DNA of 64,000 nt, from the NCBI GenBank assembly GCA_949317995.1, contig OX439047.1, positions 51,161,505 through 51,225,504 of the forward strand, in the 5' to 3' direction. The notes below the pieces were generated by a model that saw only the letters and a program-made list of their open reading frames with translations, was not told where the DNA came from and searched no databases. The DNA is from Acholoe squamosa (Eukaryota; Annelida; Polychaeta; Phyllodocida; Polynoidae). Position numbers and translations under genes: made by a program. Shown one piece after another: positions 52,682 to 63,341 of the stretch. How positions within the stretch are numbered: position 1 is the first letter of the stretch; each line of letters starts with the position of its first letter.

Positions 52682-55600
52682 TTAGTGAGTGAGTAATAGA
52701 TGTTTAACGCCATTTCGACAGCTAAGGTCATATTCATGGCGAGAACTACATAACACAATTTCACAGAGGAGTGTGTCAGGGCCCGCGCATATGTGCACCA
52801 CACACATCCTGAGGGGATAGCAAAGAGAAGATATAGAGCCTTTTAAGTGGGCTAGGGAAGCCCTCTTATTTTTAGTACTGGGGGACTCCGCTCTGTTTCC
52901 GAGATCCAATCTAGTCCTTGGGTTCCGGGTACGCTTCGTCTTCCCTTCTCCTGCCGAGACTTTTTTATTCTTAACACCATTCTCGGTTGATTCAATTGTA
53001 TTCTTTTTCCGTTTTTTTCGTTTCTGAGTGCCCGGTTTCTTCTTTTTTCTTTCAGGTACCCCGTCGAGAGGTGTTTCCGAATCCTTATCCTGATCATCCA
53101 TTCCAGGTGGGTCACTCAATTCTGGCAAGTCTATAATTTCCGGCAATTCCATAACATTCGGACCTAATCCATACATTTCTTCAGCTAACTCCCTACCCCT
53201 GTATGGTCTCAACACTTCTACGTGGCATCTTCTTACATTGCCATACAGGTCCTTTATGAAGCAGGTAGTTTCCGAAATAATCTGAGTTATGACATGTGGG
53301 CCGTCCCAACTAGATACAACCTTTAGTCTGTCTAGGGGTTTATAGAATCTAAGGACCCTATCTCCCACCCTGAAGAATCTAGGTTTTAATCCAGCTTTCT
53401 TAAAATTATCTCTCAAAGATTCCACAAACATAATGGAACATGGGGTTTCAGAACTGATTCTGAGTACCCCGAATACCAAATCTGCCGGCATTATGATATC
53501 TTCACCATAGACCAGCATGTTCGGAGTGCAATTAGTGGAAGCATGCACCGTACTATTGTACGCATGCACCACAAAATCACACTGAATATCCCAATCATCC
53601 TGGTATTTATTTACTAATGGTTTCAGAACTTGTAGTAGGGTTCGGTTAAACCGTTCTACTAAACCATCTGACTGAGGACGGTACGGATTCGTACGTGTCT
53701 TACAGATCGCTAAATACTTACACATTTCCTGAAACAACTCTGACTCAAATTCCCTTCCTTGATCACTGTGAAGCGCTTGGGGAACCCCATATTGCAACAC
53801 CCAGCCTCTCACGAATGCTTCCACACAAGTGATAGCTTTGTGATCCTTCAAAGGGAATACTTTCGTATATTTCGTACAGTAGTCGCAGACGACCACCATA
53901 CAAGTGTTATCTCTAGGGGTTGTATTAATCCCGCTAATGATATCAATTGCAATTCTGGCGAAGCGCACTCCGAATAATTCTTGAACCAATGGGTTCTTTC
54001 CTAACCCATCTCCGGGTTTATTCTTACAACATTCGGGACAAGTGGCGATCCACCTTAGCAAATCCCCACTCATTTCCGGCCAATAGTATCTCCGGGAAAG
54101 TCTTTCCAGAGACCTACTTTTTCCGAAATGACCACTTGTCACATGGCCATGGCAGTAATACATAATGTCCCGGCGCATAGCGTTCGGGATGACAATCTGA
54201 AGGATCTTATTAGTTGGACTGATTTTCCACCTACATAAGATCCCTTCCCTGACTTCCAGATCGGTCCATTGAGCTAGAAGTCTTCTCATTTCCCGGTTCT
54301 CCATGCTGATAGCAGGGCGAACGGGTTTAATTCCGGATGGAACTGTTTCCGGGAGTCTCTTGGTGATAGGGTCCTTACCCTGGAACTCGCGAATGATCTC
54401 GGGTGACCATTCTATCAAAGTTCCCGGATAGTCCCGATATGGCATATGCGTGCCAGCAATCACCGCGTTATGCTGCCCGCAATCACCACAGCTCTCTCGG
54501 CCACATTTCCTGATTGGTTTCCTAGACAGGGTGTCTGCATTGGTATGCTTAGCCCCTGACCTATGTTGGATCTGGCTGTGCTCCAACCAAAATTCCGAAA
54601 GGTGCGCCAACCATCTGCCTATCATCCCTTCGGCATCCTTAAAGTTAAGGAGCCAACGGAGGGATGAATGGTTGGTTCTTAGTGTGAAATCAGATCCCCA
54701 CAAAAAGTGTTTAAATTTCTTAGTGTACACCACCACAGCCAAGAGTTCCCTCTTAGTGGTGCAATAATTCCGTTGAGCCTTATTCAGAGTGTTGCTAGCA
54801 AAAGCAATCGGGACTTCCACACCATCCTGGACCTGGGATAGTGCGGCGCCAATGCTATCATTACTAGCATCCATATCCAATATAAAGTGATCTGAAGGTG
54901 TTGGGTATTTCAACACCGGCGTATCCGTAAACAGAGCTTTTAATTTCTTAAAAGACTCCTCCTGATCTCTCCCCCAAGGAAATGTTTCCCGAACTCTCCC
55001 AGGTGTCCAGTGTGCGATACTCTGCAGAGGAAAACTCACTCGAGAGTATCCCAGAATGAAGTCTCTGTAGTAACTACAGAAACCAAGGAAAGATCACACC
55101 TGCTTAGCAGTTGCTGGTCTTTCCCAATCTTGGACACTTTCCACCTTTTCGGGATCAGCTTTAATCCCATCCGTGGATATAATCCTACCTAGGTACGTAA
55201 TTGATTTCTTAAACAATTCACATTTCTTTGGTTTCAGGCGTAATCCATTGGATACTATCCTTTTGATCACCTCCTCCAAATTATTCAAACATTCTCGGAA
55301 TGTCTTTCCGAAGACAATCATATCGTCCAGGTATACTAGACATTTCTTCCACAACAGATCACTCAGCAGAGTCTCCATCATGGCTTCAAATGTAGCAGGC
55401 CCATTACATAACCCAAAGGGCATAACCGTGTATTCGAATAGGCCTAGATGGCTGGAAAATGCAGTCTTCTCTATATCCTCGGGCTCCATTCCGATCTGCC
55501 AATACCCGGACTGGAGGTCCAGGGTACAGAACCAATTATTCCTCCCTAGGGCATCCAAAGTCTCATCGACCCTCGGTAGAGGGTACGAGTTTTCCTCAGT

Positions 55601-56812
55601 TAATCCATTCAATTTCCTGTAATCCACACAAAACCGGATACTTAAGTCCTTCTTAGTGGTCATGACAACAGGGCTAGACCAGGGACTGGCACTAGGCACT
55701 ATCACTCCCTTTTCCAATTGATCTAATATTTCATTTTCACATATAATCTTCTTCTTAAGCGGTAACCGGCGATACGGAATCTTAAAGGGCTCCGCGTCTC
55801 CAGTATTGATATGGTGTAATACCTTATCGTTCCGGCCTAAAGGGCCCCCAGAGTAGCCAAAGGCACCCTCATATTTCCGTATCAGATTCCGAACTTCCAT
55901 CTTCTGACAGGCATTTTCCAAAGAGGAATCTTCCACTAGTTTGTCCAATTCCATATTCATTTTCTCTTTCCCCAGCAATCTAAGCTTGGGTTTTCGTATG
56001 TCCTCCAGTACCTCATTTATCAACGTCATGGACCAGAGTTTGGATCCCTTCTGTAGATAGATGGTCTTATCACCCCGGTTTATCACTGGCAGTACATTCC
56101 AGAACGGATTTCCTACCAGAGTGTCCACTGACTCTAACCCAATGCTAGATAATTGAACCATGTCTGGTTCAAATACCCCCTCCTGGTCTTTCAATTTCCA
56201 ATCTGAAGTACACAGTAAATCACAGGAGACACCCGGAGGTATCTTTACCGTATCCACCACGCTGGCAACCGCACTTATCTGTCTTAATACACACTTCACC
56301 TGGATGTCATAGGGATTCTGAATCCGTAGCACTCCACTACAAGGGTTTAACTCGGCTTCAAACAGACTCGCAAAGTCCAATCCAAGTATCCCGTCATCAT
56401 TCATATTGGCTATGGTGGGTGAGAGTACAAACTCTTTTCCACCAACTGACGCCTTTATAAATGTTCTACCAAGAACCTGCATACGGGTCCCGTCGGCCGT
56501 ACAAGCGTTTACCCCCTTTATGAGGTTCTCACTTTTGTCCGGCAAGAGGCTGTAGAATTTATTGGAGATCATAGAGTGACTAGCCCCGGATTCAACCAAA
56601 AACTCCCCAGTCCTACCTTGGGTCGTAACAGATATATACCATCTTCTGCCTCCCAGAGGAGAGGGGTTTCCGGTAAACCTATCAAAATCTTCCGAAATGC
56701 CGAGATCCAATCCATGGTCTTTCAGGTGCTCCAGGCATGGATGGTTCGGGGCAAGGTGCGCCGCACATACATGTGTGAATACCTCTATCCACCCTTCCTC
56801 TTCTCCAACGGT
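52682..56812 (-). pseudogene. pol: TE-C pol: protease, RT, RNase H, integrase
   Basis: In one continuous frame apart from a stop. Pol N-terminus GEEEGWIEVFTHVCAAHLAP; the protease site reads FLVESGASHSMIS, where DTG is expected; RT FCVDYRKLNG and LVYLDDMIVFGK; RNase H LDMDASNDSIGAALSQ and NADTLSR; integrase HVTSGHFGKSRSLERLSR, HSDQGREFES, PYRPQSDGLVERFNRT. A TGA at about 55094-55096 sits where TE-B has CGA or AGA (VRSFLGF), a likely CpG-to-TpG nonsense change. About 25 residues are missing in the integrase C-terminal region (DNFKKAGLKPRFF). The basic C-terminal tail is present but worn. Confidence 0.9.
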
Positions 56813-56814
56813 CA

Positions 56815-58133
56815 CCAGGGCGGCACTAACTATACAGGTGCTCAGGGTGGGGATGGTACTTCGGGTAACGGCCCCAACGCAGGTAGCGATGGTGCCTCGG
56901 GTACCGGCCCCAACCAAGGGGGTGGAGGCTATACGAACTACAGTGGCTCACAGTGGACGTATAACCAACCACCACCACCACCACCAAACAATACAAGCTT
57001 TGGTGGGATGGGAGGCAATCGAACCTTGAATGAAACCAAGGCGATTGAATGGAGTAAACAATGCACTAGGTTGATGTATGCTCACAATTCAGCCCGAAGG
57101 GTAGCTGTCATTCCGAAGGAATACGACGGTACTCGGCCATGGAAAGAATGGTTTGAAGATTTCATCGATGTGATGAATTGCAATGGTTGGACCCCATATG
57201 AGGCCAAGCCGCATCTTGTAAGATGCCTAAAAGGTGGGCCGGGTCGTATGGCTGTGGAGCAATGGCGTACCTGGTATGGTCTCATCGGAAGCTTTGAGCA
57301 GTTAGTTGAATCTGCTAGCGGACTATTGTGTAATATGGTCAAGGAGGATCCGATGGTCCGCTTTAAAAAACGGACCCAGAAGCCTAACGAAGCTTTCAGG
57401 GCATACGGTATGGAACTGCATGCGCTGTTAAGTAAGGCCAGACCCGGTACAGAAAACCAGGACTGGTATATGGACGATTTGATTACTCAATTCGTCAAGG
57501 GTCTGAGGGACCGAGACGAGCAGATAGCTGCTAGAGATGTCTGGAAAGAAGGTATAACACTGCACGGCATATTTAACGGTATAGATATGTCCGTGAAGAA
57601 ACGAACGATGTTAGCTGGAGACATCCCGAATACCACGGGCTCGACTCCAGTATCGTCGGTAGTTCAGCGATGCGAGGTAGAAAATACCCTGGATGACTTT
57701 GAACTAATTGACATCGAGCAGGAGGACGGCACCTTTTGCTCGATGCAGCTTAGGAAGAACACTTCAGGTAGGAAGTATATTCCGAGAAAGGCGTTTGCTA
57801 AATCGAGGGATTCTAAACCGCCATCCGAGGTCAGAGGTGACTCGAAAGCTGGTAGTAGGGCTACTCAGCCCTCTGACAGCACTGATAAAGCGAAGGGACA
57901 TGACCAAACTGATGGAGGAAATGTGTAAAAAGATTACAGATGCCCTCCAAGCCAACCGGCAGAGACCCAGAGTGGACCACCGGACGGTTAAGTGTTTCAG
58001 GTGCCAGCGCATGGGACACTATTCCTCTGAATGTACCGCTGCAAAGCCGGTAATGGCGGCCTTCTATGATGCTGAGGACAACGGCAAAGAAGGGCAGAGT
58101 GCTACGGATTCCACTGATGTAGTGGGAAACTAG
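56815..58133 (+). pseudogene. gag: TE-D gag (capsid and CCHC knuckle), N-terminus lost
   Basis: A Gly/Asn-rich linker with a run of prolines, then the capsid core (PWKEWFEDFIDVMNCNGWTP; FKKRTQKPNEAFRAYGMELH) to about 57880. The frame then shifts, and the nucleocapsid with an intact knuckle CFRCQRMGHYSSEC lies at about 57990-58035 in the next frame. The open frame upstream of 56815 is antisense TE-C pol, not gag. The coiled coil found in TE-B gag is missing with the deleted 5' end. Confidence 0.85.
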
Positions 58134-58187
58134 TGGGGGTTGTATCCACGGCATTGGGTATAACCCCAGGAGGGAACGAATGCCAAA

Positions 58188-60050
58188 ATGCTACCGGGGG
58201 TAATCCAGTGGAAGATTTCGAGTGAAATTCACCTGGAGGCCGGGTGGCTGTGGGTGCGCACCCCTGCACTATGGCCGGGGCCAGGGACCCTAGTGCTTAT
58301 GTGTATGGTGGCGAGCATATGGAGGCGAGTGGCCGCACTGGGGGAGAGGAAGGATGGATCAAGGAGTTGATTCGAGTGTGTGGGACACGCCTTCCCCCAA
58401 GTCATCCGTGTCTGAAGTTTTTGAGAGGGCTCGGATTGAATCTTGGTGATTCGGGAGACTTTCACCAGTTTACCAGCAACCCATCCACTTTGGGGGGAGA
58501 CGGTGGTATGTACCCATATCTGTGGAAGGCCGGGTAAAAGAATTCTTAGTGGATACTGGAGCTAGCCATTCCTGTGTGTCCAAAAGATTCTTCGACTCGG
58601 TGGCCAGCAGTCATGAGAACCTCAAAACGGGGGTAAATGCTTGCACGGCCGACGGAAGCAGTATGCGGACTTTTGGTAGGACGTTTATGCCTATCCGTAT
58701 AGGAGGCAAAGAATTCGTTCTTTCGCCGACTATAGCAGAGGTTAGTGATGACGGAATCCTCGGATTGGATTTTGCAAGCTTGTATGGGGCCGTCTTGGAC
58801 CCAAGGGGTGGAATGATGAGTATTCGGAACCTGTATGGCTTGCATGTCCAGTGCGTTTAGAGACAGGTGTCTTCGGTTGCATCGGTGATACACACGCTGA
58901 AGATCCCCCCGGGTACAACTTGTGATGTCCTTTGTGGCGGATCAATGGCCCAGAAGGATGAAACCGGAGTCTTTGAACCCGACACGGTATATTTATCAAG
59001 TATCGGGTTGGACTCAGTGGACACATTGGTGGCTAATGCAGCATGGTCTGTATTACCCATAACTAACCGAAGTGGTTCAGTGGTTTACTTGAAGCGAGGC
59101 GACTGTGTGGGGGAGATGAGTTCGGTAGAACACGTCGCCGAGGCCAGGTTCAATAAACCATTAAACCCTGTTAGTAAGCATCCTTTGGATGAAGAATTTC
59201 AGAAACTGATTGAACAATCAGATTTACAGAATACGGAGGATAAGGAATGCCTAGCGAAACTCCTACGGAGGTACGAGAGTGCTTTCGGTAGGGAAGGTGG
59301 ACCGGTAGGCAGATCCGATAAGGTGTTGCACACTATAGATGTGGGCGACGAGAAACCCTTTAAGATCCCGTATCGTAGACTTCCTCTCAAGAAGAAGCTA
59401 ATATGTGAACAGGAAATACAAAAGCAGTTGGACCTGGGGGTCATCGTACCGAGCTCGAGTCCCTGGTCCAGCCCTGTTTGTATGACCACCAAGAAAGACG
59501 GTACAATCCGCTTTTGCGTCGACTACCGAAAATTGAACGGTATGACAAAGAAAAACTCGTATCCTCTGCCTAGGATAGACGAGACTTTAGATAGCTTGGG
59601 TGGGAACCAATGGTTCTGCACCTTGGATTTGCAATCTGGGTATTGGCAGATACCGATGCACCCCGATGACATAGATAAAACAGCGTTCTCTAGTCATATG
59701 AGGTTGTTCGAGTATAATGTCTTGCCCTTCGGATTGTGTAACGCCCCTGCTACATTCGAGGCCATGATGGAATCCCTGTTGAGTGACCTTTTGTGGAAGA
59801 AGTGCTTGGTCTACTTGGGCGACGTTGTCGTGTTCAGCAAGTCGTTTAAGGAATGCCATGCGAATCTGCAGTTGGTACTCGACCGGATCCTATCCAACGG
59901 TCTAAAACTTAAACGCAAGAAATGTAATCTGTTTAAGAAAACAATTACATATCTGGGAAGGATCATCACCCCCGAAGGCGTGAGTGCGGATCCGGAGAAG
60001 CTGGAAGCTGTAGAAAATTGGGAACGGCCTCCGGCAGCCGTTAGCTGCGT
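58188..60050 (+). pseudogene. pol: TE-D pol: protease and truncated RT
   Basis: Pol N-terminus GGEEGWIKELIRVCGTRLPP; protease FLVDTGASHSCVSKRFF (DTG kept); a frame change at about 58500-58522; a TAG at 58858-58860; then RT with FCVDYRKLNG and LDLQSGYWQ. The catalytic box reads LVYLGDVVVFSK, so the first aspartate of the YxDD pair is glycine. RT is cut after PEKLEAVENWERPPAA at about 60045. RNase H and integrase are missing. Several independent lesions show long inactivity. Confidence 0.88.
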
Positions 60051-60073
60051 GGTTAGACCACCTACACCCCCAC

Positions 60074-60353
60074 TGTGCTGTTAAGTAAGGCCAGACCTGG
60101 TACAGAAAACCAGGACTGGTATATGGACAATTTGATTACTCAATTCGTCAAGGGTCTGAGGGACCGAGACGAGCAGATAGCTGCTAGAGATGCCTGGAAA
60201 GAAGGTATAACACTGCACGGCATATTTAACGGTATAGATATGGCCGTGAAGAACGATGTTAGCTGGAGACATCCCGAATACCACGGGCTTGACTCCAGTA
60301 TTGTCGGTAGTTCAGCGATCCGAGGTAGAAAATACCCCGGATGACTTTGAACT
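60074..60353 (+). repeat. gag: TE-D second gag fragment
   Basis: About 280 bp nearly identical to 57421-57705 (capsid end, starting LLSKARPGTENQDWYMD), joined directly to the broken RT through a few tens of bases of filler. It is followed by the 3' untranslated region. Template switching during reverse transcription, or ectopic recombination with another copy, could make this join. Confidence 0.85.
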
Positions 60354-60453
60354 TATATATTCTATACGAACATATCGTTATAGATTTACCTATGTATATT
60401 TACTGTATAATGTTAACAATAGGTATTCTTAACACCAACCCTACGTAAACTCT

Positions 60454-60464
60454 AGTGGGGGTGG
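60454..60464 (+). promoter_or_regulatory. TE-D polypurine tract
   Basis: AGTGGGGGTGG directly before the LTR, one to two changes from the tracts of TE-B and TE-C. Confidence 0.75.
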
Positions 60465-60796
60465 TGTAGGGGCCGGCATCGTTGTATATATATTAGTGCA
60501 GTTCATCCGAGAGACGTGCTCGTGTGGTGCTCGTTCCTTCTATGTCAACCAGAGGGGGCAGCACCATGCCTCGCGTCCAGCTTCTACTAAGAAGCCGGAC
60601 GATCCGCAGAAGGGGACTGGACTTGCTCCAGTCAAGACGTACACTTGTTATAGAGCATATGTGAATAAAGGCCTACCCGAGAGGTAGGGGTAATCTGGGG
60701 CTTTGCCCAACCCGAATCACTCGTGTAGTGTTGGTGTCTTTAGTGATAAGCGAGCCAACGAGCCACCCAACATTTAAGTCGATACGAACCATTACA
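60465..60796 (+). repeat. TE-D 3' LTR
   Basis: 332 bp, begins TGTAGGGGCCGGC and ends GAACCATTACA. The ends match TE-B, while the interior differs. AATAAA at about 60665 may serve polyadenylation. It is followed by TE-C gag sequence at 60797. Confidence 0.85.
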
Positions 60797-61291
60797 CATT
60801 CCATACTCGACTTTCTTACCCTGAATCCTAGCCTCGATCTCCCGAAGTCGAGTACGGTGGGTATCCACCTCTTGTGCTAAGGTTTCGGTGGTACGTTCCA
60901 GCAGTCCCTTATTCTTATTCAGATCTCCGATCTCATCCAGGAGCTCCTCGATCTCTCTTTCTAGCTCCTTTATCTCATTTTGTTTCCGCTCACCCTCTTT
61001 TTTCTGATATTCCAGTAGTTTTTCACCTCTGGATTTCTCCTGATCACTCATCGGCCTCCATTCCGCATGGGCTAGCCTTTCTGTTTCATAATTATTCCTT
61101 TCTTCCCGATATCTATCCCCGCTAACCCCACTCATAGGAGCCGGTTGGCTGGATCCACCAGGATTGAAAATGGATTCAGAAAGGAGGGCTGTACTTAGTT
61201 GGTTCAGAAAAACTCCTTGACCAGCTAAGGGCACAAGGTGAATCGGGTCTTGCCCCCGTCCTCGTGGTTCACTACCAGATACTTGAGCCAA
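60797..61291 (-). pseudogene. gag: TE-C gag, N-terminal coiled coil fragment
   Basis: About 165 codons from an ATG at 61291. After a short leader, residues about 75-165 are a charged coiled coil (for example KEGERKQNEIKELEREIEEL), matching the plan of TE-A and TE-B gag. It is cut by the TE-D LTR. The capsid and knuckle of TE-C gag are not found anywhere in the window. Confidence 0.8.
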
Positions 61292-61572
61292 AAGGATGGG
61301 ACTACTGAAATTTATCTCTCAATAAATCCAACGATCTTATGTTAGGCGCGGTCTGGTTAGCCGGCGCTATCGGATGGTCATCAACAGTGACATCAAACCC
61401 TACCGTAGAGATCTCACTTTCGGAATCCAATGCTTCGGCTTCATTCCGAGATGGATCCCTATACTCCTGATAGGCTATGCCCGGGGCTTGATGGTTTCCC
61501 GGGAACTCGCCTTCCGGACACTGATTCTCTTCTTGTTCAGACAGGGCTGCGCGCTTCTTAAAACCGGATCCT

Positions 61573-61585
61573 GGTCACGGCACCA
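61573..61585 (-). promoter_or_regulatory. TE-C primer-binding site
   Basis: TGGTGCCGTGACC on the minus strand, one base inside the 5' LTR; identical to the TE-B site. Confidence 0.8.
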
Positions 61586-61586
61586 G

Positions 61587-61975
61587 TGTAATGTATGACC
61601 GTCGATGGGTTTGGAAAGGATCACGAATACAAGGATATCCGGTTCAGAAGGCAACAAGTTTTATTCAATATCCTAGAGTACAGGAAGCTAACAGTATTCC
61701 AGATGGGTATGAGGTCGTTCGGATAGCTCTGATTTACGACTACCAGGTAAGGCTTCGGAGTCACTAAGTTCTAATGTTATTCTCTAGGTGCCGACCCAGC
61801 TATTATATAGCCACAGGGCTTGGGTGGCGACCTCTCATGTTTAACCCGAGCAGCCTGGGGGGCAGTGCTTCCACCACCCGCCAGGCGTGCCAGGTCTTCA
61901 ACCCGAAAGGCCGCTCTGCTCGGAACCTAGTCAACCCGTAAGCCATGGACTCTACTACTAAACCGTGCCCCTACA
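61587..61975 (-). repeat. TE-C 5' LTR
   Basis: 389 bp; on the minus strand TGTAGGGGCACGG at the start and CATACATTACA at the end. It is flanked outside by AGTG. It is the partner of 41820-42192. Confidence 0.92.
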
Positions 61976-62234
61976 AGTGTAAGGGGAACGATGTATGAGG
62001 GATACAGAGCTGAAAGAATTAAGTCTATATTCCATGTGGAAATATGGCATTAAATATGAATTTCATTGATTGAAGATTGATGTCCCGGGCTTATGCACGA
62101 GACAGGCTTATATACATGAAACATTAGGAAGCCTTTCCCCAAGGCTTATACACGGGGCAGGCTTATACACAGGGCCCGGCCATTAAATGGGGAAATGCGG
62201 TATGTATGTAATGGGTTAGGACATAGGAAACTTT

Positions 62235-63035
62235 GCAGATAGTCAGCAGAATACTACATGCAGATAGTGGAATGATATGCAGATAGTCAGCAGAATATTA
62301 TACAGATAGATAAATATTATGCAGATAATCAGCAAAGTACAACACAGATAGTGGAATGCTATGCAGATAAACAGCAGAGTAATACACAGATAGCAGAATA
62401 CTATGCAGATAATCAGCAGAGTAATACACAGTTAGTGGAATAATATGCAGGTAATCAGCAGAGTACTACACAGTTAGTGGAATAATATGCAGGTAATCAG
62501 CAGAGTACTACATAGTAAGTGGAATAATATGCAGGTAATCAGCAGAGTACTACATAGTAAGTGGAATAATATGCAGGTAATCAGCAGAGTACTACACAGA
62601 GAGTGGAATACTATGCAGATAATCAGCAGAGTACTACACAGAGAGTGGAATAATATGCAGATAATCAGCAGAGTACTACACAGAGAGTGGAATACTATGC
62701 AGATAATCAGCAGAGTACTACACAGAGAGTGGAATACTATGCAGATAATCAGCAGAGTACTACACAGAGAGTGGAATACTATGCAGATAATCAGCAAAGT
62801 CAAAGTACTACACAGATAGTGGAATGATATGCAGATAATCAGCAGAGCACTACGAAGTTAATGGAATACTATGAAGAGCCAGCAGAATATTTTACAGATA
62901 GTGGAATACTATGCAGAGTAAGCAGAATACTACACAAATAGTGGAATGCTATGCAGATAATCAGCAGAATATTATACAGATAGTAGAATACTATGCAGAG
63001 AGTCAGCAGAATACTATACAGTTTGTGGAATACTT
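62235..63035. repeat. 42-bp tandem array in the host intron
   Basis: Unit of the type ATGCAGATAATCAGCAGAGT followed by ACTACACAGAGAGTGGAATA. The middle (about 62430-62820) is regular with a 42-bp period; both sides are degenerate. Because 42 is a multiple of three, long repeat ORFs of 14-residue units appear on both strands. I see them as by-products. Confidence 0.9.
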
Positions 63036-63165
63036 TGCAATACCGGTACTTCCTGACCTCCCCCTCACCTGCTCCCTCTCAACGACAAAAGAGCTCTGAA
63101 GAGAATAGCAGACTATCTGAGGGCAAGGGGAAAGTGTGTTTGCAGAGTGTGTGACATGTGCTTAC

Positions 63166-63341
63166 CCTTTCGTTGGATCTACATGAAGGTAGTACAGTGG
63201 CAGGTGTTGCATATCACAGAAGTCAAATTCAATGTATCCTTCCACATCGTCAGGCTCAGGTGGTACGTCGGCTAATATATCACATCCAGTCCTACATCCT
63301 TCATCTGCTGAAGAGAATATGATGTCACATAAGGTTGGCAT
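63166..63341 (-). CDS. Host gene, first coding exon
   Basis: ATG at 63341 with an in-frame stop shortly upstream. 58 codons plus two bases (starts MPTLCDIIFSSADEGCRTGC; ends HLPLYYLHVDPTK), then the donor GG|GTAAGC at 63166/63165. The phase matches the acceptor at 38020, so it joins to the large exon 34714-38020 to read ...DPTK-G-ALNYHLL... The peptide is acidic and not low-complexity, unlike random ORFs nearby. I do not recognise the family. An alternative is that this exon splices to other, unseen exons in the intron. Confidence 0.65.

Larger units (their letters stand above)
56813..60796 (+). mobile_element. TE-D: rearranged Ty3/Gypsy-type relative inside TE-C
   Basis: Plus-strand, opposite to TE-C. 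It has part of gag, protease and RT, then a second gag fragment, a polypurine tract and a 3' LTR. The 5' LTR and gag N-terminus are missing, together with the adjoining part of TE-C gag. One deletion across the TE-D/TE-C junction explains both losses. The left junction lies at about 56805-56820. Integrase and RNase H are absent, so TE-D was not autonomous even before truncation. Confidence 0.8.
41820..61975 (-). mobile_element. TE-C: Ty3/Gypsy-type element carrying two later insertions
   Basis: Minus-strand LTRs at 61587-61975 (5') and 41820-42192 (3') are flanked by AGTG on both sides (41816-41819 and 61976-61979). Between them are the primer site, gag N-terminus (61291-60797), TE-D (about 56813-60796), pol (about 56812-52682) and a Z-like accessory ORF split by the foldback element (43115-51842). 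A 3' untranslated region and polypurine tract follow. Without the insertions TE-C would be roughly 7.5 kb, with part of gag missing. Stops and active-site changes show it is old and dead. Confidence 0.9.
38021..63165 (-). other. 25.1-kb intron of the host gene
   Basis: The donor GTAAGC (63165 downward) and acceptor TTTCAG (38021-38022) are both phase 2, so the two exons join in frame. The intron holds, from its 5' end, a 42-bp repeat array, the nested TE-C/TE-D/foldback block, a tRNA-like motif, a 41-bp minisatellite and a 160-bp tandem array with X-box-like cores. I cannot exclude small additional exons. Confidence 0.65.

Noticed and set aside
62474..62819. Repeat ORFs on both strands in the 42-bp array
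   Set aside because: The period is a multiple of three without stops; both strands are open for the same reason. No independent support.
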